Source: Epichloe hybrida (taxonomy: Eukaryota; Ascomycota; Sordariomycetes; Hypocreales; Clavicipitaceae). Taken from it: 64,000 nucleotides of DNA. Location of the stretch: positions 1,364,001-1,428,000 of the forward strand of contig JAFEKR010000011.1 of the NCBI GenBank assembly GCA_019022495.1. Reading direction: 5' to 3'. The translations under genes were made by a program, and so were the position numbers. Positions within the stretch are counted from its first letter, which is position 1. Each line of letters opens with the position of its first letter. Shown here in pieces: positions 1-10,727 of the stretch. The notes under the pieces are model-generated. The model searched no databases and was not told the DNA's origin. It saw nothing but the letters and a program-made list of their open reading frames with translations.

Positions 1-3000
1 GGCCGGGCCTGTGGTGTGGCGGCAATTATTTCTTAGATCATTTGTCGAGGTCAGTGTTGAGGTCAGTGTCGAGGGCAACCCGGCTGGACGGCGCACGGCG
101 CACGGCGCACGGCAATTGTTTCAGCGTCACTTTCACCGCTGCCTTGTATCAGTCTCGGGCTTCTTTTCTAATTGAGTAGGGACCAGAAGGAATTGCTGCT
201 CGCGGAAACTCGCGTGGTTTGACGGTCGTGCAACTCATTGCCGGTGGGTGGCGTCGGTTTCTGCATGCCAACGTCCCTATTTCCTATTTCCGCCAAGTTG
301 ATCCGTGCCGTGTTGTCTTTGTCTTGGTGTGCTCCCTGCCCTGTGCGCCGGCTGCTGCTGCATCGGACCTGTCAGAGCACGAGAATAGCATGTCGGCCTT
401 TGACTGGTTGAGCTGCTTCGCGCCTTCCCTCCAGAACTGTCCATTCGGACTTGGAGAAGGTCCGGCCGGGTGCCTTGAAGAAATTTCAACCGGCGTCGAT
501 TGGACAGAGAAGTCTTGCGAGCGAGCGAGCGATTTCAGCCATTCAGGGTCATTGCTCCAACATGATTCCACAACAGCCAATCTTCACTTTTGACACCCTC
601 ATCAGGGAACGGACACTTTGTGGGGTGCATCGGCGGATCTTCCAGATGCGTCCCTGACTGGTTTCATGCAGGTATTAATATTCCTTGTCCTCGACACTCC
701 CATGGCTCTACATACGGAGTGCTCGGCACGGATAATATGCATGCCAGCTCATCCGGCACGCAATTTACGCAATGGCTGGTCTTGAGACGAAGGGGCAACT
801 GACAGATGAAAATCAACTTCTTCTGGCTCGACCTGTCAAACTTCCCAGTATCGGCCCTACCCACCTGCCCGTGTCAGTCAGCCTGCTGATTCGTGGAGAT
901 TTTGTCCCGCGCACGACGGGAATAATTATGCGATGCCCTCACCGAAACCATACTGGAGACATAGCTTCCATCATACGGTTCGGTTACCTGGATTTTCCTG
1001 GTTTGGGAAGATCTCATATCCGGGTGAGTTACAGAGGCCATTTCTCGCGGTGACCAAGCAGAAGGTCCTCCTGTGGGAGTTTCTGGCATAGACGTCGCTT
1101 GGTGCTGACATGTTCAAGTGACCCTCAAGAGAAGTATTTGGACAGGGCGTCATTGTAATATTTGCTGCATCAGAATTTCAGTCTCAGAGGTATTATGTAA
1201 GAGTTACATGTGGCTTGCCCAAGCTCAAACCACACAAACCCTTGCCCGTGCGGCCAGAGCGTGCATCAAGGACCCAGTTCCTCAAGACCATGTCGCTGAC
1301 TGCCGCTGTTTTCGACCTGCTTCAATCCTCATCGATTGGGTGGGAGGGGCTGACGCTGCGGGAACACTTTCCGTGTTGCATTATCTAGCCACAACAGATC
1401 TCGCGAGACCTTGGCGCGGAATATTCAAGCCCGGGCCATAATGCACAACTTGACACTTTGTACCAAACGCAAACACTGTTTTGTAATGTGGAATGCGTCT
1501 CAGGGCGGCTCAGGTTGTCCTTTTAATAGCCCGATTCTTGTCACATTTGGACCGCATGTGCTGCGGCAAGATCCAAGGCGGATCTGTGGCTGATGATGAG
1601 ACACGAACGCTTGGCTATCAGCACCGAAATCGCTGACACGTGGATAGTGTTTCTGAGGATATCAGAATCTATACAGAGTAGTATAGAAGTGATGTTTGCC
1701 GGTGAGTTGAGGAGTATGGATGACACATCGCCTTGTGACACACAATTACACTTTCACAACAAGATGTACTTTGGCAAGCGCACTAAGCTCTGCACCACAT
1801 CTCAGTCAATCGACCGCGACTTTATCGACGGAAATCTGCCTTGGCATGATTCCATGTGCAAAGCATCTCTATACTTATCATGCTGTCAATTTTTACAGAG
1901 ACGAAATGTAAGCCCTTCTCGCTGAAGTCAACACCCCGTCCTTGCACACCAGGTAATTCCCACTACGAATGCCTCTGATGCAGAGGTAGCGTTGAGACTC
2001 GACTTTTATCTCATGCAGGAACCAGTTTCACTCATAGGCAGGGCGCTATTCAACCGCCAAACGAGCCTGTCAACACTGCTCTTCAACGGCGAAGTATCTA
2101 ATGAAGTGACTTTGAAGTCCACGCATCATGCCCCCTATCACGACTGACAGGCCCTATAGAGCGGCTTGGCGAGTGGACTTATGAAGAAGCATGGGCTGGT
2201 GGTCTCGGGAATTCCCTCGGTATTATGCAGCTCACTGATACAGGGGCAGAGGGGTACTTCGGAACAGGCCATGAAGAAGGTTTGTGGATGCGAGTGCTTC
2301 GGAAATCCTGGGCTAACATCTAATATGTACAGTGGGTATGGAAGAAGCATGATGTCGGCAGAAGCGTTGCAGTGTCCGGTATAAGGCACTCCATAATACG
2401 TGATCGCTGCAGCCATCGGTTTCAACCCTGGTTTGGGAAAGTACTCCGTGATCCGTATGCAAGGAAGTCGATACTCATCAAATGCGGGTCATGGTTCTAT
2501 TATGTACAAGACAACTGGGGCAGAAGCTTTGCAACCGCTTCATAAGAATGAATAGAAGCAGTGAACAAGACGTTCGCCATCCACTCGATATATTTGCCGT
2601 AAATCTTCCTCCTCCCACATCAATTGTTTTCAGTGTACATGTAGCAATTCTCCTCAGGGAACAATAACATGTATCAAATAACTCCACATCGGCAGTGACA
2701 ATATTTCTTTTTTAGAAGGAAATACTGACTAGAAACTAGTCGCCATGAAGACCAGATCCATGAAACAAGTTTCCTAGCCTCTCGGAAGAGCGCCGGCTAC
2801 CTCCCCGGGCCGAATATCCCGGAGAAGGTCCAAAAGAAACGTCACAATCCCAGCGAAAGCGTGGCCATGGGCTGTCCAGTTTAACAGCGGGCCAGAAGAC
2901 GCAGTCGGCTCATGTTCAATAGAAGAGCGGTTCCCATGCCCGGTCAATATTGTCCCAAAGGCTTGATACCGCGCCCGCTGTCCATCGGCCCTTTCAGCCA

Positions 3001-3532
3001 CTGATGGATACGACGGCGCTCTGGACGGCCGGGAGGTGTGTCATGCAAAGGGTTAGCTCGCAGGACTTGCTGCTTATTTCAAGCTTATTCGAACGAGGGC
3101 ATTTAGAAACTGGCGTCTTCTCGTAAATGGGTTTGGGGTCTATAATGGCTGTAGTGGCTGAAATAGGCAGAGGTTTTTTTTTTTTTTGAGGTGAGCCAGG
3201 TCAATGGTTCTGGAAATGAGTTGTTAAGCTTGGATCAGCTTTCCGCTTTTGCTTTCTTGCAATAAAAGCAAGGTCACCTAGTAAATCCAGTCTCTTGTGA
3301 TTGACTGGTATAAACCTCGAAAAAGGAAGCCATCATACAGGGTAGCCAACTCTTCTGCTCGAGTCTCGCAGGCATATTTTCACTTGTCTTTTGGAGTTTA
3401 CTAGGATTGGACCATGTACCTTGACTTTGGGCGACTTTATAAAAAAGACTCGTATGGAATGCTACAACCGCAATCGATGGGCTCCATAGTCATACATGAT
3501 TTCTGTTGCTGGTCACAGCGCCGGCCTCTCTT
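1..3532. other. Intergenic region without a supported gene
   Basis: The longest open frames here are under about 125 codons. They overlap each other on both strands, often start at non-ATG codons, and resemble no protein family I know. A short tandem array of the heptamer ACGGCGC lies at 88-113, and a T-run lies near 3174-3187. One minus-strand stretch (2774-3001) has protein-like composition, but it starts at GTG and has no conserved motif, so I do not call it. The final few hundred bases are the 3' flank of the minus-strand DUF3605 gene. Confidence 0.5.
88..113. repeat. Short tandem repeat, unit ACGGCGC
   Basis: Between three and four head-to-tail copies of the 7-bp unit ACGGCGC can be read directly. 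There is no associated gene. Confidence 0.8.
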
Positions 3533-4307
3533 CTACAAATCAGCCTTGTCACACTGTGGCACGTCGCCGTGGGTAATATCACGAATAAAGTCTGGGTCTG
3601 GATCAAACATCATGACGTGGAAGTGCTCAACGGCGTGGATGGACTTGAGAGCCGCCCAGTTCCTGAACCACATGACCTGGGCGGGAGCTCTCAGTCAGCA
3701 TCATCGCCCGCTATGTTATGCAAATGTTCCAAAGTAACAGACAAGAAGAGTAGGAGCAAGAAGAGCAGGGACAACTCACGTGCTTTGCAGGAACCCGTGA
3801 CCGAAACGTCCTCGCGACGAAATCATCAATCTCCGTCCTGGCCTGCTCGGTCAAGTCCCCTGTTGTCGAGTCCGCCTTGAGCTCGAACTTGGTCCACACG
3901 ACCAGGTGAGCGATGCGCTTGTCGATACCGTAGGGCCAGTCGTTCCAGAGTATCTTGATGTCATCTGCGTTCTGGAATGGCGGTGCCCGCGGCTGGATGG
4001 GCTCTTGCCAACGCAAGCGCTCCCTCAGGACGAATGCGGCAATGCTGCCGTACTGCCTGGCTAATTTGAAGGTGAATGCTTTGTAGCGCCGCAAATCCGA
4101 GGGGACTCTCTGAAAAAGCTCAAGCCTGTTCTCCTGGATTATGGCGGCGACCTCATCCCACGTCAGGACCCTGAAGGCGGCATCCGGCGTGCCGACGATC
4201 CGTTGGTCTTTCTCACTGAGGCCCGCGAGAAATGGAGGGCAGTCAGCTGTCAATTCGCTTTGAGGGCAGTTGACTTGCCAAAAGGGGATGACGTCGAGGG
4301 AGCCCAT
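3533..4307 (-). CDS. DUF3605 family protein (N-acetylglucosamine-induced protein 1-like)
   Basis: The gene has two exons, complement(join(3533..3676,3780..4307)), giving 223 residues. The 103-bp intron begins GTGAGT and ends CCCAG, and the frame is kept (phase 0). The protein shows the pattern I associate with fungal DUF3605 (PF12239) proteins: an N-terminal TWDE segment, then LRRYKAFT, the Trp/Tyr-rich ILWNDWPYGI at about residues 125-134, HLVVWTKFEL, and in the second exon WFRNW...HAVEHFHVMM followed by a short acidic tail. Family members are annotated as induced by N-acetylglucosamine. Their biochemical role is unknown and I see no catalytic motif. The ATG at 4307 starts the sequence MGSLDVIPFW. 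Without splicing, the first exon runs into an unrelated Cys/Ser-rich tail. Confidence 0.82.
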
Positions 4308-5460
4308 TGTCCGGACGACGGGGGGGATGTGGGCGGTCGTGGTCGTGGATGTTGTTTGGCGGCGGACAACTGGTTGGTTGTAGGCGTGTTGGTCTCTCGG
4401 TTGATGGGACAGGAAGACAGGAAGGAGATAATAAGGGACGTGATGGATACATGTAGACGACTGGCTGCCATGGATCCCTTTTTCCAGTAATTGTTGTCAA
4501 TTCGCCTAAAAGCTAGCGCAATTTTCAGGGTCCTCGCTCTACATATGTAACATGTGCTCCGTATGTAATGTATGTAATCAAACATTGATTCATTCGAAAG
4601 ACTGTGAGTGGTGCACAGAGCCGCAGACTTGTCCACTCACACCCAGCCTGTGGACCCACTGTGGGCCACCTTTTGGCCTCTGCGCTTTGGGATCCTTCCT
4701 TCCTTGGAAGGGTCCTTCGAAGACGAGGCCATCACGAAAACGATTCCATGGAGCGAGCTTGGTTCGTCATTTTACAGTTCCAACGCATGCCTGGATGCTC
4801 TGCCGTTCGAGGCGCATGTGGTCCGTATGCTGGCAGCACGCCGTCAACATCAATCTCCGACTTGCCACCTTCTCCTCTCTGCTGTAATACTTGTTGGCAG
4901 CATCACCTCTCTGACGTCAATCTTATTCGCCCCCTCTTTGTCCCTCGTACAAGTACATGTAATCCGTAAGAACCGTGAGAATTGGAAAGCTTGCTTTGCT
5001 GGACGGGAGCCACAAAAAAAAGCTACAGGGGCCAATAACTTACTTGACAAGGCAGCCCTTGCTTGTCACTTGCACATTTGACCTTCACCTAATCCGTACA
5101 ACGTACGGAATACGGAGTACTCCCTCCGTATCGTATGTATTGTGTACATACGGACAAGCTGCATTGCATTGTATTAATTGGAAGCTCTGCCGCCCGCACC
5201 CCACCAGTCTGCCACTTTCCCCCTGCCCCGCCTTCTCCTGGTCCTTTTCGTTGGCGACAACCTCCTCAGCCTTCACCTCTTCTTTCATTATCTCGTCCGT
5301 GTCTTCTATCCATCTTTTTTTCTCTCATCCTCACCGACTCGGCGAACCGCTGCGAAGCTACTCTTCTGCTTCTCGACTCGGTAGTTTCACGCCTGTTTCT
5401 GTAATAGAAACTCGCCAAGTCCAAACACCTACTCCGACTCACGAGACTGATACATGCACA
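4308..5460. promoter_or_regulatory. Divergent intergenic region between the DUF3605 gene and UGP1
   Basis: No gene is supported. The region must hold the promoters of the minus-strand DUF3605 gene and the plus-strand UGP1 gene. A palindrome-rich stretch at 5098-5158 repeats variants of TACGGAGTAC and its complement. The 200 bases before the UGP1 ATG are rich in C and T (5215-5400), as is common for core promoters and leaders of strongly expressed filamentous-fungal genes. Confidence 0.5.
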
Positions 5461-7792
5461 ATGGCCGGCGTCGTCAAGAGCGCTCTGCCTTCGCACCTCA
5501 AGCCTGTTGCTAAGGAGGGAGATGACAATGGCTTCGAGAAGCGCCATCACGGCAAGACTCGCAGCCACATGGTGAGTGCAACTGGATTCATCACCATCTT
5601 GTACAGATTCGTTCAGCACTGCTTCCATTTGCCCGCCGCCCCCCTTTTTCCATACCCGGGCCATCCATCTACCATCTGCCGCTCCTCTTTCAGCTTCGTT
5701 TGCGTGCTTGCCCATGGCTTGACCGTTGAAAAGCTGCCATGGCCGAGCGAGCTGTGGGTATCTTCTCTCTAGACTTGGGACCAATGCTTGGCTGCAAACT
5801 CGCTGGCACAGTGTTCCCCGTTCGAGCGACATCGTCGGACCTGATGTGGTGTGATTCTGGCTCGTGCCGCCAGGCCGGGCAGTGAGTGGGGCACTGTCCC
5901 ATGGCCGACAAGCGCATTCACTGTGTTCTTGTGTGGCCAGTGTCGACATGCAAACAAAAAACTTGATCATCCAATGTCCTCCATCTTGTTTTACTTGACT
6001 TGGACTTGGACTACACTACATAAATGCCGTCAACTGTCGTTGGTTTGCGCTCAGCCTCGACCCTGTTTCCCCAGCCAACTGCCACACCCACTGCCAGAAA
6101 TTATGCCTCATTCACATAGAGTTCGAAAACGTCGACTGACCAGACGCCTTCAGGCTTTCGAGAACACCTCGACCAATGTTGCTGCTGCTCAAATGCGCAA
6201 TGCGCTGACCAACCTCGCTGAGACGGTCGAGGACCCCAATGACAAGAAGGTGCCGTATTACCCCCCTCCTCCCCCCTCCCTTGTGAGGATACGCCGCACA
6301 TGGCAGCTTTGGAGAGTTGTGACTGACCTAGTCCGCACTCTATTTGTCAACAGCTTTTCGAAACTGAGATGGACAACTTCTTTGCCCTTTTCCGGCGCTA
6401 TCTGAATGACAAGGCCAAGAGCAATGCCGTGTAAGTGGGCCGATCCAAGCTCATGGGTTTGACAAGAGGGGCAAACCAAACTGACAAACAAATGCACCTA
6501 GTGACTGGGACCGCATTGCCCCTCCCGCCCAGGGTCAGGTCGTGGACTATGAGGACCTGGCCAACTCGGAATCCGTCAACTTTCTCAACAAGCTCGCCGT
6601 GCTGAAGCTCAATGGTGGTCTGGGAACCTCCATGGGCTGTGTCGGTCCCAAGTCCGTCATCGAGGTCCGCGACGGCATGTCCTTCCTCGATCTTTCCGTC
6701 CGCCAAATCGAGTTCCTGAACCGAACCTACGACGTCAATGTCCCATTCATCCTCATGAACTCGTTCAACACCAACGACGATACCGCCGCCATCATCAAGA
6801 AGTACGAGGGTCACAATGTTGACATTCTCACCTTCAACCAGTCCCGATACCCCCGAATCTACAAGGACTCGCTCCTGCCAGTCCCCAAAGACTTCAAGTC
6901 GCCCATCTCCGAGTGGTACCCTCCCGGCCACGGTGACGTTTTCGAGTCATTGTACAACTCTGGCATCCTTGACAAGCTCTTGGAGCGTGGCATCGAGATC
7001 ATCTTCTTGTCCAACGTGGACAACTTGGGCGCCGTTGTTGACCTGCGCATTTTACAGCACATGGTTGAGACCAAGGCCGAGTACATCATGGAGTTGACCA
7101 ACAAGACCAAGGCCGACGTCAAGGGTGGCACCATTATCGACTACGAAGGTTCCGTCCGCCTTCTCGAGATCGCCCAAGTGCCCAAGGAGCACGTCAACGA
7201 GTTCAAGTCCATCAAGAAGTTCAAGTACTTCAACACCAACAACATCTGGCTCAACCTCCAGGCTATCAAGCGTGTTGTGGAGAACGACGAGCTCGAGATG
7301 GAAATCATCCCCAACGGCAAGACCATCCCCGGAGACAAAAAGGGCGAGTCGGATATCTCCATCTTGCAGCTCGAGACGGCCGTCGGTGCCGCCATCCGCC
7401 ACTTCAAGAACGCCCACGGCGTCAACGTCCCCCGCAGACGCTTCTTGCCCGTCAAGACGTGCTCCGACTTGATGCTCGTCAAGTCAGACCTCTACACCCT
7501 CAAGCACGGCCAGCTCCAGATGAGCGCTGCTCGCTTCGGCGACGCCCCCCTGATCAAGCTCGGCGGTGACTTCAAAAAGGTGTCCGACTTCCAGAAGCAC
7601 ATCCCCTCCATCCCCAAGGTTCTCGAGCTGGACCACCTCACCATCACCGGTGCCGTCAACCTCGGCCGCGGGGTCACGCTCAAGGGAACTGTCATCATTG
7701 TCGCCACCGAAGGCAGCACCATTGACATACCTCCTGGCTCTATCCTGGAGAACGTCGTCGTGCAGGGGAGCTTGCGATTGCTGGAGCATTAA
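5461..7792 (+). CDS. UGP1: UTP-glucose-1-phosphate uridylyltransferase (UDP-glucose pyrophosphorylase)
   Basis: The enzyme makes UDP-glucose and pyrophosphate from UTP and glucose-1-phosphate in the cytosol. UDP-glucose feeds beta-glucan, glycogen and trehalose synthesis and glycosylation. Four exons, join(5461..5571,6154..6249,6354..6430,6502..7792), give 524 residues, about the usual length for fungal UGPases. The nucleotide-binding loop [11 protein letters not shown] follows at about residues 131-141. Further family stretches are [48 protein letters not shown] and the C-terminal beta-helix region near [19 protein letters not shown]. The first exon encodes only 37 residues and is followed by a 582-bp intron; the other two introns are 104 and 71 bp. 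Intron 1 contains an ATG (6103) in frame with exon 2, so a second, shorter isoform is conceivable (see findings). Identity is very secure, and the exon ends are supported by phase and consensus. Confidence 0.96.
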
Positions 7793-8898
7793 AATCCCTG
7801 GCCGCAACAGCCCAGTGCCATTTCCCCATCAAATGCTTTACTTGAGAACACAATCGGTTATTGCTGATGAGAAAGGCAACATGTTTTCAAACAGCAACTA
7901 GCCTAATGTCAAACCGTCTTGTTTCTTGGGCATGTCCGTGATCGTGGCCAACAGGCCAGATCGGGGGCAACTAGCCAAACAAAGCACATTTCACATGCAT
8001 ATCTAGATGGAGACGGGTTGTCTAAAGTCCGCGACGCGACGGCGGTATTGTAGGATTGACGAGCAGGCCCTAATTTGACTGGATGGAACGTGGGGGAATG
8101 GGAATTCTTGACATTGTAGTTGCAACATGACGCGCGCTTGCCACGAATTGTGAATCACAATAGTAATGACTGGTTTACTTTATTTTTTCGTTTTCTGTCT
8201 CTTCGTGACTGGCGTGGTATGATACTCCCTTTTCCTCTTGATCTTCTCTTTTTTGATGAGTGGAACCAGTTCTCGGTGCAAGAGTCTGAGATTCAACGTG
8301 GTGCACAATGACGCAATTGTTGATACTGCGTCAAGATGATGGAATGAAGCAGTCTTGGTTGAGCTGCTTCCTGGCATGAGAGGCAGCAAATCACTCGGTG
8401 CTTCTCAAATGAACCAACGGGCACGAGCACTAGTGTTACTCTACACGTACATAGCGTGGGCACGGGGCGGTGGCTGCCACCAGCACTGCCTGGAATCTTC
8501 TACTTCGGGAATGGTGTCGTGGGGGACGCGCGCTGGCCCGGCGCAGCCGAAAGGCAGAGCTTGTTGAAGACGAGACGCAGCGACGTGCAAGACGCAAGAC
8601 GCAAAGACGCAAAGACGACGATGATGTTCGGTTTCATCCGACGTGACCCGTGTCTGTCGGGTCAAACGGCAAGTGTCGCACGTGTCGCACACGCACTGTG
8701 TAGTGGTACAAACACATGAAAAAATTAAAACACAAAACACAAACCCAAGCCAGGCAGGGCCAGGGTCGGGTTGGTAGACTGGGCTGGCTGCAAAGTTAAA
8801 TTGCTCTCTCTCTCTCTTTGATGAGGAAATTTGTCGTCCCTGTCCCTCATGAATATCGGCTTACTAATTACATGCATACGAGCTTGCATCGACAAGGT

Positions 8899-8933
8899 CT
8901 GCCTGCTGCCTGCTGCCTGCTGCCTGCTGCCTT
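8899..8933. repeat. Tandem heptamer array (CTGCCTG)n
   Basis: About five head-to-tail copies of a 7-bp unit (TGCCTGC in one register) are read directly. They lie in a non-coding region together with other short repeats, and length variation between strains is likely. Confidence 0.85.
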
Positions 8934-9441
8934 TTGCCAGCCGCCAGCCGCCAGCAGCCTAGCGGAGCCCCCCGTACTAGTGCTAATCATTAAATAGGAC
9001 GGTGACCAATCCGGACTGGTCGGGCTGGCGCTTCCTTGTCGTTATCCCCCCAGAGGCTTCTTCCCTCTGGTGGATGGTGTGGACAACCCAGCTTCCAAAA
9101 AAAAAAAATTCCCAAAAAAAAAAAGAGTCAATCTCCTTTGCTTCCGGTGCTTTGCTGCCGCGGGCATCCACATCCACATCCGCGGCGGGGTGGTAGGCAG
9201 ACGGACATTGTGATTTGTTGTGAGTGAGTGAGTGAGTATTATTATCATTTTGCTGGAATGTGACCAAGATGCGCCTCGGCCGTGACGGGGCGCAAGCCTT
9301 GTCTGGTCTGGCCTGGGATGTGGATGTGGATAAATTTTGCCGCCTCAATTCATCCCACAAATCCGAAATCCATCCGGCTGGCAAAGCAACTTTGCAAGCG
9401 TGAAAATCTATTTGAATCCGGGGGCGCGCCCCGTTTCTTTA

Positions 9442-9443
<2 letters not shown>

Positions 9444-9478
<35 letters not shown>
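9444..9478. repeat. Homopolymer run of 35 T
   Basis: An uninterrupted T tract lies about 60 bp before the apparent leader donor site of the GPI-protein gene. Long poly(dT) tracts disfavour nucleosomes and are common in fungal promoters, so a promoter role is plausible. Its exact length may be affected by sequencing slippage. Confidence 0.85.
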
Positions 9479-9536
9479 CGTAACCTGTCCACGTCAACCT
9501 CACCTTTCGTTCGTCACACCCTCGCTTAGTTGACAT

Positions 9537-9822
9537 GTAAGTGTTTCGGAACACCGCACGGCCGCCTGCTCGTTTTCTTCAGCCCTAGGAGGTCACCTTT
9601 TTCGCTGCCGAGTCGTGTCTAGTCGAGTCGAGTCGCAACTGCTTTGTTTGCTTGTTGCCGTTGACTTGACGCACGCCACTCGCCGCTAGCGCAGGCAAAA
9701 AAGAGGGGGCCGCACATCGCTAGATTGACGAGGGCATGCGTGGCGTGGGCAGTGAAGATTTAGACAACAAACATAAAGCTAGAAACGTTTCAGCTAACCT
9801 CTATTTTTTTCTTCTTTCGCAG
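9537..9822 (+). other. Probable 5' UTR intron of the GPI-anchored protein gene
   Basis: A strong donor (GTAAGTG) at 9537 is matched by a branch-like GCTAACC at about 9792-9798, a pyrimidine-rich stretch and a TTCGCAG acceptor ending at 9822. This lies 61 bp before the ATG at 9884. Leader introns of 200-400 bp are frequent in highly expressed filamentous-fungal genes. This is an inference from consensus signals only. Confidence 0.55.
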
Positions 9823-9883
9823 TTTACTCACTTTCTCTTCCTCCACACTCACTTCACCCGGTTATTTCCATAATCCATTCACA

Positions 9884-10727
9884 ATGAAGTACGCCGTCGT
9901 TTTCTCTGCTCTGGCCACCGTTGCCATGGCCGCCCAGCCCAAAATCTTGAACACCGACTTCGAGGTCAAGGAGGGCGAGAGCTTCACCCTCAAGTTCAGC
10001 AACTGCCAGAGCGGCTGCACCATTGCTCTCCAGAACGGCCCCGCGACCAACACCAAGGACGTCAAGATCTTGACCTGTAAGTGGCTTCCAAGTGTTTCGA
10101 CTTGTGTCGACTGCTGCACGAGACTGACCTTGCCCAACTTCTCGACTCTCCCGCACAGCCGCCGCCACTGGTGATTCATTCACCTTCACTCCCTCGGATG
10201 TGGGCTCGGGCACCTACAACTTCAAAATCACCAGCAATGCCGACCCGGCCGAATACAACTATAGCAAGCAGTTCGCCTACACCGGCACTGGTTCTACTTC
10301 TGCTGCCACCTCCGGTGCTAGCACCACTGCTACTTCTGCCTCTTCCGCCAGCGTCTCCTCGACTGTCTCCTCGACTGCTTCCTCCACTGACAGCAGCAGC
10401 ACCCAGTCTGCGACTGAATCCACCTCGGCGACCACCTTCACCACCTCTTCAAGCTCTTCCACCACCTCTTCAAACGCCTCCACCACGTCTGCCCCTAGCA
10501 CCACCACCTGTAAGAAACAGTCACCCCTGTCTAACCCCCTTTCCCTCGGCCAGCGAGAAACATGGCAACTAACTGTAATTTACTTCTTTTCAATCCGCTT
10601 AGCCGAGCGATCCACCTCTACCCGAACCACTGCAAACGCCACCACCACCATTCCTAACGCTGGTGGCCGTGCTTCTCCCCTGGCTCTCGTTGCCGGTGCC
10701 GTTGCTGCACTCGCCTACCTCGGATAA
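9884..10727 (+). CDS. GPI-anchored Ser/Thr-rich cell-surface protein, Kre9/Knh1-like N-terminal domain
   Basis: This is a probable wall- or membrane-anchored mannoprotein. The exons are join(9884..10076,10159..10509,10603..10727), giving 222 residues. It has a signal peptide (residues 1-16, ending AMA), then a beta-sandwich-like segment (about 17-100, with the pair CQSGC at 41-45) resembling the Kre9/Knh1 N-terminal domain (PF10342). A Ser/Thr/Ala stalk (about 105-200) is heavily O-glycosylatable. The tail NAGGRASPLALVAGAVAALAYLG-type end, a small-residue site plus a hydrophobic segment, signals GPI attachment. Both introns are phase 1 with good consensus; branch CTGACC lies in the first and CTAACTG in the second. 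The second intron is 93 bp, divisible by three and free of stops, so retention would give a longer in-frame protein. The function is likely structural. Confidence 0.85.

Larger units (their letters stand above)
7793..9883. other. Intergenic region: UGP1 3' flank and long promoter/leader of the GPI-protein gene
   Basis: No coding gene is supported over about 2.1 kb. The region is dense in simple sequence: a (CT)n run at about 8803-8818, a heptamer array at 8899-8933, two A-runs at about 9096-9124 and a 35-T run at 9444-9478. The last few hundred bases hold the leader of the downstream GPI-protein gene, including a probable leader intron. Open frames here are low-complexity or antisense to each other. 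Confidence 0.55.

Noticed and set aside
2774..3001. A 75-codon minus-strand frame with protein-like composition
   Set aside because: It starts at GTG, is bounded upstream by a stop, and has no recognisable domain or splice partner.
5266..5970. A 234-codon minus-strand open frame
   Set aside because: It lies antisense across the UGP1 leader, first exon and long intron, has no family resemblance, and the plus-strand gene model is very strong.
6398..6931. A 177-codon minus-strand frame inside UGP1
   Set aside because: It is antisense to conserved UGPase coding sequence; Val/Asp/Gly-rich shadow frames are usual for GC-biased fungal exons.
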